This document shows, in pieces, positions 52,614 to 61,449 of a DNA stretch of 64,000 nucleotides; position 1 is the stretch's first letter, and the number at the start of each line of letters is the position of its first letter. Made by a program: the position numbers and the translations under genes. The notes beneath the pieces are model-generated. The model did no database searches. It was not told where the DNA came from and saw only the letters and a list, made by a program, of their open reading frames with translations. The stretch covers positions 1-64,000 of the forward strand of contig JANQPD010000052.1 in the NCBI GenBank assembly GCA_028285465.1, read 5' to 3'. Source of the stretch: Owenweeksia sp. (lineage in GTDB: Bacteria > Bacteroidota > Bacteroidia > Flavobacteriales > Schleiferiaceae).

Positions 52614-52787
52614 CTCATCAAGGTTCACAATCGTGGGGCTCTTTTCGGCTTGCTTCAGAGCCAGTTGTTGGGCTTTTTGAGTTAAATCCCCGTGTATATC
52701 TACCAAACAGAGTCCTCTCCCGTTACGAATGTCCTGGGCTAGAAGATTTTGCAAAAATATGGTTTTTCCGTTCGATAGCGTTATAAA
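52614..52787 (-). pseudogene. Remnant of a VirD4/TraD-type conjugation ATPase
   Basis: 58 codons on the minus strand read ITLSNGKTIFLQNLLAQDIRNGRG, LCLVDIHGDLTQKAQQLA and KQAEKSPTIVNLDE. This is the Walker A edge (GKT) through the DPHGD-like motif of coupling-protein ATPases that pump DNA through type IV secretion channels. Both ends are cut, one at direct repeat A. It suggests a conjugative or mobilisable ancestor of this island. Confidence 0.65.
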
Positions 52788-52893
52788 AGGGAGAGCTGTT
52801 AAAAACCTCACCGCATGGTGGGGTTTTTTTGTTTCGGACAATCTGGGCGAGAAGTACACCCCGAGCTTAACGAGGAAAGCCAAGAGGGAGAGC
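52788..52893. repeat. 106-bp direct repeat A, right copy
   Basis: Same length and order as 43243-43348: AGGGAGAGC, terminator hairpin, TGGGCGAGAAGT unit and AGCCAAGAGGGAGAGC (52878-52893, one C lost). Marks the right boundary of the island. Confidence 0.85.
52801..52830 (+). terminator. Terminator hairpin in the right repeat A
   Basis: Copy of the tRNA-Asn terminator, with one G-U pair and a longer T run. Confidence 0.8.
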
Positions 52894-52909
52894 AAACAGA
52901 GAAAAAGAG

Positions 52910-52945
52910 AAAGGTTTTCAACCGTGCCGGTTGGAAGCCTTTTTA
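52910..52945 (+). terminator. Terminator hairpin after the right tRNA-end copy
   Basis: AAAGGTTTTCAACC pairs with GGTTGGAAGCCTTT around GTGCC, then T run. Each copy of the tRNA end in this region is followed by a different hairpin of this kind. Confidence 0.8.
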
Positions 52946-53398
52946 TTTGATACGCTTTTTGAAACAAGCCCGCGTCCTATCTAAAATACACCTCGCTTGT
53001 AAATAGTCATTCAATAAGTATGTGATTTAGAAGTAATTTGTTTTAATTATTATTGAAAATATTCTACACAGATCTATATTTTATAGTGTTACTATTTTAT
53101 AGTGTTACTCGTTAAGGAAACAGAAAAAGACAAGAGAAGTTAATGGCTTGTTATCCTAGGCTTAAACAATACATTGTATAAAGCTATTAAGCATGTTCCT
53201 GATTAATAGGGACTAAGGATCTTTATTGACAACAAAATTGCATGCAAAAAGGACTTACCTGTTGATTCACTTTAAGTAAAAACAACATTAAGAAATCAAC
53301 AAAACAGGTGCCGGTTGATTAACAAAATTGGTGGAATGAATTTCATGTAGTATTCTTGCGGACATTTATTTCATACATTAACTAAATTAATAACATTT
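52946..53398. other. AT-rich intergenic region with a 16-bp tandem repeat
   Basis: About 450 bp, visibly richer in A and T than the rest of the window, without an ORF. ATTTTATAGTGTTACT occurs twice in tandem at 53078-53109. The promoter of the next gene is at its end. Confidence 0.6.
53328..53358 (+). promoter_or_regulatory. Promoter of the propeller-like secreted protein
   Basis: TTG (53328) and TATTCTTG (53351, seven of eight matches) with a 20-bp spacer, 40 bp before the ATG. Confidence 0.55.
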
Positions 53399-54745
53399 AT
53401 GAAACCTACTTTTACCCATTTGATGAAAGCAGCCTTATGCTCCTTTATTCTTGCTTCCTCTGTAAATTTAACCGCTCAATGCGGCTGGCAAATTACCACC
53501 CCTTACAACAACTCAAACCCGGTTGTCAGCCAACATCACAATGCCCTTTTCCATGGAGACAAATACTTCTATATTGACGCAAATACGCAACGCATTGCAA
53601 ATATATTCGGAGGGACATGGATGTATGGCGTATTAGATAATTCATCTCCACAAGTACGCGGCAATACCCGGTTTGAAAAGCATCCAACTAATTCTGACAT
53701 CTATTACGTTGGCACGGATAACAAACTCTATAAAACATATTGGAATGGCTCCACCTGGACCACAACGCTGTTAAACTCCAATGCCACTGAAGTTCGATGG
53801 AGCTCTCAGATCACGCTCGACAAAACCAATAACATTATCTACTACGTGGATATTTATGGTGACTTTAAAGGCATTACCACTTCCGGGTCATTAGTTATTA
53901 TTGCATTCAACATCTGGACAGACCCAAATCATCCGATCTTTTCTTCCGGCTACACGGACCTTTTCTGTGACAATACCGGTCGCGTTTGGTTCAGCGATCA
54001 CCAGAATAGGATTTCTTGCTTGTACAACAATACATCCGGGCAAGGGTGGCCAGGTTGGGCAGTAAGATATTCCGTTCCGCATAACGAACCAACAATGCAG
54101 GGTACCTCGCCAATTATCGTAAATCAACACAACGAGGTGTTCTATGTGAGCTCAAACAACCACCTCATCAGCTTTAACGCCGGTGCACATGGAACTACCA
54201 GTCAATCCTGGAGCCGGATCGGGCATTCTCTTGTAGCCGGAGACCGTTTTGGCATGAGCTGGGGAGATGATAAACTCGTATTCAAGACTACGTCTAACGT
54301 AGTAAGAAATGTATACAGGCTAAGTGGTGTTTGGCAAGACAATCAAATTAACGCGAACACCATAAGCAATCCTTCGCCTATTTCCATTAATAATGGCGAA
54401 ATCCTATATACGGATAACATCAGTGGAACAATCCGTTTACGCGCCTACAGATGGTACAATTGCAAAACGGATCATGTTTCTACTGATGGCTCTGCCTTTG
54501 CTACAGAAGACCGTCAACTTATGTTTTACCCAAACCCGGCAACCGCTTCTGTAACACTTGAGAACCAAAAGCTGGAGAAAATGGAAGTTAGGCTGTTCAG
54601 CTTGACAGGTCAACAGCTTAAGCTAATAAACATTGCACCTGCATCTACTATGAAGGTTGATCTTGACGGTTTGAGAAGTGGAGTGTATCTTGTTAAATGG
54701 GACTCCGATAATGAAGCCCAAACAGGTCGTCTGGTCGTTCAGTAA
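53399..54745 (+). CDS. Secreted propeller/lectin-like protein with type IX sorting domain
   Basis: A 448-residue exported protein with signal peptide (ILASSVNLTAQ) and mature part of repeated 45-50 residue modules carrying GTWMYGVL, DIYYVGTDNKLYKTYWNGSTW and IIYYVDIYGDFKGI. The spacing and the Y-W-G-W pattern resemble the blades of fucose-type lectin propellers or tachylectin-like proteins. The last 75 residues are a type A sorting domain (LMFYPNPATASVTLENQ, then LRSGVYLVKW). Base use is more AT-rich than in neighbours and it sits beside the island boundary, so it may have been acquired. Sugar binding is inference. Confidence 0.75.
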   Translation: MKPTFTHLMKAALCSFILASSVNLTAQCGWQITTPYNNSNPVVSQHHNALFHGDKYFYIDANTQRIANIFGGTWMYGVLDNSSPQVRGNTRFEKHPTNSDIYYVGTDNKLYKTYWNGSTWTTTLLNSNATEVRWSSQITLDKTNNIIYYVDIYGDFKGITTSGSLVIIAFNIWTDPNHPIFSSGYTDLFCDNTGRVWFSDHQNRISCLYNNTSGQGWPGWAVRYSVPHNEPTMQGTSPIIVNQHNEVFYVSSNNHLISFNAGAHGTTSQSWSRIGHSLVAGDRFGMSWGDDKLVFKTTSNVVRNVYRLSGVWQDNQINANTISNPSPISINNGEILYTDNISGTIRLRAYRWYNCKTDHVSTDGSAFATEDRQLMFYPNPATASVTLENQKLEKMEVRLFSLTGQQLKLINIAPASTMKVDLDGLRSGVYLVKWDSDNEAQTGRLVVQ

Positions 54746-54764
54746 TCTCTTAGTTTTACTTGTT

Positions 54765-54796
54765 AAACCACTCCAAAATATGGAGTGGTTTTTTTG
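54765..54796 (+). terminator. Terminator of the propeller-like gene
   Basis: AAACCACTCC pairs with GGAGTGGTTT, 7-nt loop, then T run, 19 bp after the stop codon. Confidence 0.92.
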
Positions 54797-54952
54797 CCAC
54801 TAACATCCTGGAAAGAGTTGGCTCGAAATAAACAGGTAGACTATTCAAAGACTCTCCCATTCCCAGGAGTCAGGGGAAGATCAAACTGAAAACGACCAAA
54901 TTCGAATGAACGTTGACTGTGCAAAGCGATTAGTTTCTTACGTTTCCAAAAC

Positions 54953-55094
54953 TAGTCGAGTTAGCAGTAGCGTTTATAGTGATGGTTTGTAATTTAAGAA
55001 AGGTTAAATTTACTCTCCCCGGTACGACTACACACTAAAAAGGAGAGCACTATAAGAAAAAGCCCGGTCATTTAGCACATGACCGGCTTTTTTT
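54953..55094 (+). ncRNA. Candidate small RNA
   Basis: The 470-bp gap before the histidine kinase has no ORF, yet ends in a good terminator (55061-55094: AGCCCGGTCAT/ATGACCGGCT with one bulged C, then eight T). A possible promoter lies upstream: TTG at 54913 and TACGTTTC at 54939, 23-bp spacer. Together they would give an RNA of about 140 nt. CTCTCC and GGAGAG inside could form a second stem. No known family recognised. Confidence 0.35.
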
Positions 55095-55139
55095 CTTCAC
55101 CCCCTTTTAAGGCTAGTAGGTGTACCCCTGGTAACTTCT

Positions 55140-55147
55140 TATCTTTG
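55140..55147 (+). promoter_or_regulatory. -7 promoter element of the histidine kinase gene
   Basis: TATCTTTG is an exact TAnnTTTG match, 71 bp before the preferred ATG. No clear -33 TTG. Confidence 0.4.
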
Positions 55148-55217
55148 AGGGATAGGAAAAGTAACGGGCATAGGAGCCTTTCGACTTTTCATTTTTTGTT
55201 TGCTAAAGCCTTCTTGC

Positions 55218-56495
55218 ATGGCGTTTCACTTTTCGCGTTTTATATCCGGGGCAGACCGGGCCGACCTGGAACAACGCATTTTTAATACGGCCGCTTTCTT
55301 TGTCGGGCTGATCTCCCTGCTCGCATTTTTGTTGTCGTTGGTTGCCGTGCACACGCTTTCCCGGACTTTTATCCTCGGCTTTGCCTCCCTCCTTTTTTGC
55401 GGCATTTTTTATGCCTCCCGTTTTAAAAGGGAGTTTTCGATCAGCAGTACCTTATTTATTTTCAGCACCCTGCTCTTTGCCAATTACCTCTGGCTTTACG
55501 AGCCCGGCTTCCGCTCCGCCACCAACTACCTTTATCTCTTCCTCCTGTTTTTAATGCTTACGATAAAACCTCTAAAAGCACATTTTGCCTATACCCTCCT
55601 ATTCATCTTTAACCTGGTGCTGGTCGATTTTTTGATCCGGTATTTCCCGGTTTTCGAAACGGATTTTCCCATCCCGGCAAATCAACACTACATCTTGACT
55701 TTCTTCCTGGTAGCCTTTTCCATTGTAGGTTCCTACTTTAAAAAGAATTACGAACGCGAGCGGGCCATTACCATTGACAGCCACCGGAAACTGGCCAATC
55801 TGAATCAGGCGCTGGAAAACCGGAACAAACACCTGGTCGGTTTTGCACATATGGTAGCCCATAACCTACGCAGCCCTGTGGCGGGCATGAAAATGCTGCT
55901 CAACCTGTACGACCTCAACAAAGAGCCGGCAGAACGGGAAGACCTGATGCTGCATCTTAAGGAGGGGGCTTATCAGCTTTTTGAGATGGTGGAAGACCTT
56001 TCTACGGTAATGAAAGACTATACCCAGCTTGACCAGGACCCACAAGAAGTTATTCTTGAAGAAGCCCTGCAAAAAGCCAAAGTAGCCCTGAGCGGACAGA
56101 TCCGTGAACGCAAGGCTTTGATCAATGCGCACTTTGAAGTAGAAACCGTTACGTATATAGAGGTATACCTGGAAAGCATTTTCCTGAACCTGTTGAGCAA
56201 TGCCCTTAAATATGCACACCCGGACAGGAACCCCAAAATAGAGGTCCGCAGCTACCTGGAGGGGCACAAAGTAATGCTGTGCTTCAAAGACAACGGTTTA
56301 GGGATAGATACTGAGCGGTTTGAGAACCAGCTGTTTAAAATGTACAAGATCTTTCATCCCGAAGCACACCAGGACAGCAAAGGCATTGGCCTTTTTCTCA
56401 TTAAAAACCAGGTAGAGATGTTGGGAGGAAAAATATGGATAGAGAGCACACCGGGCGAGGGCAGTGCCTTTTTCATCGAGCTGTACCGGGTTTAA
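55218..56495 (+). CDS. Membrane-bound sensor histidine kinase
   Basis: A 425-residue kinase from the ATG at 55218 (MAFHFSRF); the track start at 55200 is TTG. About six membrane helices fill residues 30-180, a coiled linker follows, then the phosphoacceptor box AHMVAHNLRSPVAG near 215 and an ATPase domain (NLLSNALKYAHPD, DNGLGID, SKGIGLFLIKNQVEM). No periplasmic sensing domain, so the helices themselves may sense membrane state or a hydrophobic signal. The LytTR response regulator gene is convergent and overlaps its end by 4 bp, so the pair is probably functional but not co-transcribed. Confidence 0.92.
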   Translation: MAFHFSRFISGADRADLEQRIFNTAAFFVGLISLLAFLLSLVAVHTLSRTFILGFASLLFCGIFYASRFKREFSISSTLFIFSTLLFANYLWLYEPGFRSATNYLYLFLLFLMLTIKPLKAHFAYTLLFIFNLVLVDFLIRYFPVFETDFPIPANQHYILTFFLVAFSIVGSYFKKNYERERAITIDSHRKLANLNQALENRNKHLVGFAHMVAHNLRSPVAGMKMLLNLYDLNKEPAEREDLMLHLKEGAYQLFEMVEDLSTVMKDYTQLDQDPQEVILEEALQKAKVALSGQIRERKALINAHFEVETVTYIEVYLESIFLNLLSNALKYAHPDRNPKIEVRSYLEGHKVMLCFKDNGLGIDTERFENQLFKMYKIFHPEAHQDSKGIGLFLIKNQVEMLGGKIWIESTPGEGSAFFIELYRV

Positions 56496-57175
56496 TCGCT
56501 TAAGCGTTCTTTCAGCGCCTTTTTGTGCGTGCGGCTCACCGGCAGGTTGAAATATTCTCCTATGACAATGTTCTCTTTAAACTCTTCAATTTTGTGGATG
56601 TTCACTATATAGGATTTATGTACCCGGATAAAATCCTCAGGCAGTTTAGCTTCGAAAGCCTTCATAGTGCTATGTACAATATGATGGCCGTTTAGCAGCA
56701 CAACCTTTACGTAATCGCCCATAGCTTCTACATATTCCACATCGCTGGTACGTAGTTTCACCAACACCCCTTCGCTTTTAATAAAGATCTCCTCTTCCTG
56801 GTTTTTCACCACGTTTTCCTCGTAATAAATGGCCCGGTCTACCGCAATCTGAAAACGGTCCATGTCTACCGGCTTAGCGAGGTAGTCTGTTACATCGAAA
56901 CGAAAAGCCTCAAAGGCATACTTTTTTTCCGAGGTTACCATAATAACCTGCGGGATATTTTTAAAGCGTTCCAGGAACTGTAAGCCGGTCATTTCGGGCA
57001 TTTCCACATCCAGGAATACCAGGTCCAGGTCTTTTTGATCAATGGCAGCGCTGGCTTCTATGGCATTATCATAAGTAGCGATCAGTCTTAAGCGCTTGTT
57101 TTTGGCAATGCAGTTTTTAAGGACATCCCTGGATATAGGGTCATCATCCACTACAATACATCTCATTTCAGCCAT
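56492..57175 (-). CDS. LytTR-family response regulator
   Basis: A 227-residue regulator with a receiver domain (CIVVDDDPISRDVL, phospho-Asp in VFLDVEMPEMTG, VTSEKK, LAKPVD) and a LytTR DNA-binding domain (DVEYVEAMGDYVKVVLLNG, IRVHKSYIVNIHKI). LytTR regulators bind direct repeats upstream of target genes. It is convergent with the histidine kinase gene and divergent from the large beta-helix protein at 57428, a possible target. Confidence 0.92.
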   Translation of the reverse strand: MAEMRCIVVDDDPISRDVLKNCIAKNKRLRLIATYDNAIEASAAIDQKDLDLVFLDVEMPEMTGLQFLERFKNIPQVIMVTSEKKYAFEAFRFDVTDYLAKPVDMDRFQIAVDRAIYYEENVVKNQEEEIFIKSEGVLVKLRTSDVEYVEAMGDYVKVVLLNGHHIVHSTMKAFEAKLPEDFIRVHKSYIVNIHKIEEFKENIVIGEYFNLPVSRTHKKALKERLSD

Positions 57176-57427
57176 GACTTAAAAGCTTTCTGTAAAAAAA
57201 GCACATATTTCTTTCCCGAGGGTACTTTTCCCCGCTGTTTTTTTCAGTGATCTTTGTTAATTACCCGTATGCTTTGTAATCTTTGCGCTGTAAACCAATG
57301 TCTTAGCATAATTAGTTTTTAACAAAATGTCGTTTATCGACAATTTTTTGTAGCTAATCTAAGAGATAAGGGTTCCCTTACATGTGGCCAGTACTTTTAC
57401 ATCATTGAATTAGAAAAGAATTGCGTC

Positions 57428-60400
57428 ATGTATAAATTATTAACCCTTATTGGAGCCTTTTTCCTGGCCCTGGGCGGATTTGCCCAGGTGGAAGTGGTAA
57501 CCAACACCAACAATACCGGAGCTGGTTCGCTCAGGCAGGCGATCATAAACGCCAATGCCAACGCCAGTATAGACCTCATCAAATTTGAGATCCCCACCTC
57601 CGACCCTAACTACAACGCAGGTACCGGGGTATACACCATTACCGTAACCGGTGATTCATTGCCCAAAATCAACAACGATCTGCTGGTAATCGATGGGAAT
57701 TCGCAAAAAGCATTCACTTCTAACTCCAATACCACCCTATTCGGCACAGGAGGTACCGTAGGCATCGATGGACTAACCCTGGATCAGGTAGACGGACCGG
57801 AAATCGAACTTGTGGATGGAGGTAACTTCATCTACGGCCTATTTGTAGAAAGTGATGATGTAACCATTCAAGGACTGGTCATTTACGGTTTTGGCAATGC
57901 ATGGAACAACAACAACGCCAATATTGCTTTTCATTTTTGTGACAACGGACGCATAGAAAGCTGTGTGCTGGGCACCAAAGCCAGTGCCATGCAAAAGCCA
58001 ACAGCCAACCCCAACGGAGGCAATAACTTCATTTACTTCGGTAGCGACAATGCGGTGATCACCAACAACTTCGTGGCTTATTCAGACGCCATGGGAGGGT
58101 ATTTCACTTTCGATTGTAATGGAGCTGAGGTGTACAACAACGAATTTGCCCACAACAGCCAAGTGTACTACTATACCGATGGCCTGGACATAGCCTTTAA
58201 TACTTCTACAGCCAATGTATACGGGAACTACTTCCATAACAACCTGGGCAACGGCTTTGATACCTACACCGCCACAGGAGGGCACTCCTTCGAGAACAAT
58301 ACCGTTACACAAAACGGAAGGGGCAACCAGGAATCTGCTGGGGTACGGGTATACGGCTCGGGAAATACCTACCGCAAAAACATCATCCACACCAACTACG
58401 GTGCCGGTGTTATGGTAACCAGTGCGGCCACCAATATGACCATTAGCGAAAACAGCATTTACGACAACGGAAGCATCGCCTCTTTTCCCGTACAACCCTG
58501 GCCCACCCAAACCTACCAGGTAGGGATCGACCTGCTTAAGTCTGGAGACGATCACGGCAGGGGAACCGGCCCTTTTTATACAGTGAATGACGATGGCGAT
58601 GTAGATGCGGGAGGAAATACTTTGCTTAACTTCCCGGTAATCGAAAGTGCTACCCAGGTGGGCGGCAACCTGGTGGTGAAGGGCTTTGCACCCGCTGGTG
58701 CCAAAATAGAATTCTTTATTGCAGACTACTATACCAACGCTACCTACCCACAGGGAAAAACATTTTTATTCAGCAGAACCGAAGGGTCTGTTGACGACGC
58801 CGATGGTACCACAGGCGCCTACGGCCCTGCCGACATAAACGGTTATCCGCAAGGGAGCGAAAGCAACGCCAACCGCTTTTCCTTCACTTTACCTATGCCC
58901 GCAGGCCTTAGCCTGGGGGATGACCTGACCGCTACCGCTACGGTAACAGGAACAGGAACCTCTGAGTTTGGTGGTGCCGTTACCGTATCACAGCCTGCTT
59001 TACAACCCGTAGTAAACTGTGTGTATGTAAAAGGCAACGGCGATTATGTAGCTAAATTCGGTTATGTAAACAGCACCTCCGCGGCTATAAATGAGCCTAT
59101 CGGTAGTGGCAACCAGTTTACCCCTGCGCCCCAGGACCGCGGGCAGGGTACCAACTTTGCCGTAGGCACCTATAGCGATGTGGTAAGCGTAACCTTTAGT
59201 GCGGGAAGCATTTCCTGGACCTTAGATGGCACTACCGTTACCGCTGACGCTGCTTCCGCCCGTTGCGATGCCGATCTTGAAATTACACAAAGCGTTAGCA
59301 ATAATGCGCCTACTGCGGGAGATAACGTAACGTTTACGCTTACCTTGACCAACCACAGCACAGACATTCCCCAATCCGGTATAGAGATAAATTATGTTTT
59401 AGATGCTGATTTTGTATACGTTTCCAACACCCCCGCTTCCGGTTCATATACACATGCCGGAGCAGGAAACAGCGGTACCTGGTCAGTTCCTGAGTTGTTG
59501 CCCGGGCAATCTACCACCCTCGAGGTAGTAGTAACCATTAACGGAGACGGCGCAGCCGTAGCCACCATCGATGTTTCGAACCAGGTGGATAACAACAACA
59601 CCAACAACAGCGCTACGGAAAATCTGACTACCAGCGGTTCTTCCGGGGGCCATGGCGGAGGTATAGAAAGCAATGGGTCGCTGGCCGAGAAAATTGCACA
59701 CCGGAACTTTACCCGCCAGAAAGAAGGTAATACAGATAAGGCTTTTTACGCCAACCTGGACAACCTGACCACTTTGGCGCAACACAAACGCTCAGCCGCA
59801 GGTAAAACCAGTGCTTTGTCTAACTACATCCCCAATGGCATCAGCCAGAGTACACGTAGCGTAGTGAGTTCCCCAACAGACCTGATCGGCATCACCAATG
59901 CGACCAACATTTTTGCGGCGGACTACTTCAATGCGGAGGACACCCGCCTGGGTGTAGTGCTGGCCATGGAAACGAGGAATTCTGTATACGAGCACACCAA
60001 GATCGTTTGTGACCGCCTGAGGGGAGGGCAGTTGGAAGAGATCAGCACGGTAATGATCGACAACAAGCCCTTTAGAATGGTGAAGCTCTTACAGGAAGAC
60101 GGAGCCGTAGATTACGCAGTAAGCTTTGTAGTGTACCAGGATGCTTCCGGCAATTTCAGTGTAGATCAGAAATGGAACTTAAGTGAATATAGTACCCCCG
60201 CTACCAGCAAGATCTTCAACTTCCAGGTATGGACCATTTCTCCCAGCCTGACCATCGAAGCTTCCGAGGCAATTTTTGACCTCTTCAAGCTGGATGGTAA
60301 CCTTATTCACCGGAACAACGTGCCGGCTACCGTGCCCTCCGTATATGTTACCAGTGGGGAGTACCGGGGAGGTAAACTGATCCTGCACCTGAGCAATGCC

Positions 60401-61378
60401 ATTGGTGCCAGCCAGATAAATGTGATCGCCAACAAATCGAATTCCGAGAGCAGTGCAGGCCGTACCGATGTATACCGCACCGTATCCCTGCCTGCCCATA
60501 CTACCAATCCCACCGTGGAGGTAAACATCGGTTACATTTTTGACGTAGACTTTACCATAACCAACAACCAGGGCGGAGGTACGGATAAGCTTTACTTTGC
60601 AGATGGCCCCTGGGGAAGAGATTGGGAAACGGCCGGAGTACAGAACGCAAACTATACGGTAAGTGCCGAAACAGATGCGCTCAACGACCCCAACGTGCTG
60701 TACATGGAGCGTGACGTAGCTTTTAACGGCAGGGTAAAGAAATACGCCCTTATCTACAAAATGATGCGTGCCGGTGCCCGTCCGCTAAACCTGACGGCTT
60801 ACAACCAGGTAAAATTCGAAGCCGCCGCTACAGGCATCCAAACCATAGAGGTAACCCTCGTAAAAGAAGGCATTGCCATCTGGAGCCAACAGTACCGGAA
60901 AAACATCCAGGTAGACGGCACTTTAAAAGAGTACACCATCGACTTTACAGATTTTGTAAGCACTGCTGGACAAGGCCTGTGGGCTGACGATATCGTAACC
61001 ATCAATTTTGCGGTGATCGGCGATGGAAGCACGTACAAGCCCACTACCATGCAGATCAAAAACGTGCAGTTCAACCAAAACGGCAAGATCGGTTTAGACG
61101 AAAACACCTTGAACACGACTACCAGCTTTGACGTACAGCCTAACCCATTTGTGGGAAGCACCTTCTTCAACTTTGAGCTGGAAAGCCGTGAAGCCATACG
61201 GGTGGAAGTATATGACCTGGGTGGGCGGCTTGTAGCAACACAGGCAGCAGAAACGTTTAACGCAGGACAAAATACCATTCCCTTTACTGCCAACAGCCGT
61301 ATGGAAGCCGGGGTATACATTGTGAAGCTGATCTCTGATCAGCACACCCGCACCGAGCGTATGATCATGGCGCGTTAG
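57428..61378 (+). CDS. Large secreted beta-helix/DUF11 protein with type IX sorting domain
   Basis: A 1316-residue surface protein. Signal peptide (FFLALGGFAQ), then a right-handed parallel beta-helix that starts with the hallmark TNNTGAGSLRQAI and runs to about residue 390 (ISENSIYDNGS-type coils), then a linker, a DUF11 adhesin-like domain near 615-730 (DLEITQSVSNNAPTAGDNVTFTLTLTN), a Gly-rich hinge (SSGGHGGG), a further module of about 450 residues, and a type A sorting domain (FDVQPNPFVGSTFF, then MEAGVYIVKLI). Likely an adhesin or polysaccharide-interacting protein. The region upstream has no good promoter match that I can confirm. Confidence 0.88.
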   Translation: MYKLLTLIGAFFLALGGFAQVEVVTNTNNTGAGSLRQAIINANANASIDLIKFEIPTSDPNYNAGTGVYTITVTGDSLPKINNDLLVIDGNSQKAFTSNSNTTLFGTGGTVGIDGLTLDQVDGPEIELVDGGNFIYGLFVESDDVTIQGLVIYGFGNAWNNNNANIAFHFCDNGRIESCVLGTKASAMQKPTANPNGGNNFIYFGSDNAVITNNFVAYSDAMGGYFTFDCNGAEVYNNEFAHNSQVYYYTDGLDIAFNTSTANVYGNYFHNNLGNGFDTYTATGGHSFENNTVTQNGRGNQESAGVRVYGSGNTYRKNIIHTNYGAGVMVTSAATNMTISENSIYDNGSIASFPVQPWPTQTYQVGIDLLKSGDDHGRGTGPFYTVNDDGDVDAGGNTLLNFPVIESATQVGGNLVVKGFAPAGAKIEFFIADYYTNATYPQGKTFLFSRTEGSVDDADGTTGAYGPADINGYPQGSESNANRFSFTLPMPAGLSLGDDLTATATVTGTGTSEFGGAVTVSQPALQPVVNCVYVKGNGDYVAKFGYVNSTSAAINEPIGSGNQFTPAPQDRGQGTNFAVGTYSDVVSVTFSAGSISWTLDGTTVTADAASARCDADLEITQSVSNNAPTAGDNVTFTLTLTNHSTDIPQSGIEINYVLDADFVYVSNTPASGSYTHAGAGNSGTWSVPELLPGQSTTLEVVVTINGDGAAVATIDVSNQVDNNNTNNSATENLTTSGSSGGHGGGIESNGSLAEKIAHRNFTRQKEGNTDKAFYANLDNLTTLAQHKRSAAGKTSALSNYIPNGISQSTRSVVSSPTDLIGITNATNIFAADYFNAEDTRLGVVLAMETRNSVYEHTKIVCDRLRGGQLEEISTVMIDNKPFRMVKLLQEDGAVDYAVSFVVYQDASGNFSVDQKWNLSEYSTPATSKIFNFQVWTISPSLTIEASEAIFDLFKLDGNLIHRNNVPATVPSVYVTSGEYRGGKLILHLSNAIGASQINVIANKSNSESSAGRTDVYRTVSLPAHTTNPTVEVNIGYIFDVDFTITNNQGGGTDKLYFADGPWGRDWETAGVQNANYTVSAETDALNDPNVLYMERDVAFNGRVKKYALIYKMMRAGARPLNLTAYNQVKFEAAATGIQTIEVTLVKEGIAIWSQQYRKNIQVDGTLKEYTIDFTDFVSTAGQGLWADDIVTINFAVIGDGSTYKPTTMQIKNVQFNQNGKIGLDENTLNTTTSFDVQPNPFVGSTFFNFELESREAIRVEVYDLGGRLVATQAAETFNAGQNTIPFTANSRMEAGVYIVKLISDQHTRTERMIMAR

Positions 61379-61401
61379 AAAGCATTTTGATTGACAACCG
61401 G

Positions 61402-61438
61402 AAAGCTGTTCCAAAATAAGTTTTGGGGCAGCTTTTTT
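61402..61438 (+). terminator. Terminator of the beta-helix gene
   Basis: AAAGCTGTTCCAAAA pairs with TTTTGGGGCAGCTTT (two G-U), loop TAAG, then T run. It ends 12 bp before the S4-protein start, so that gene may depend on read-through or a promoter inside the hairpin region. Confidence 0.85.
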
Positions 61439-61449
61439 ACTTTTACCCC

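Noticed and set aside
52815-53006. 63-codon ORF across the right direct repeat
   Set aside because: It reads through a terminator and a tRNA-end repeat; an artefact of repeat sequence.
55079-55285. 68-codon ORF starting inside a terminator
   Set aside because: Starts within the T run and overlaps the histidine kinase gene in another frame.
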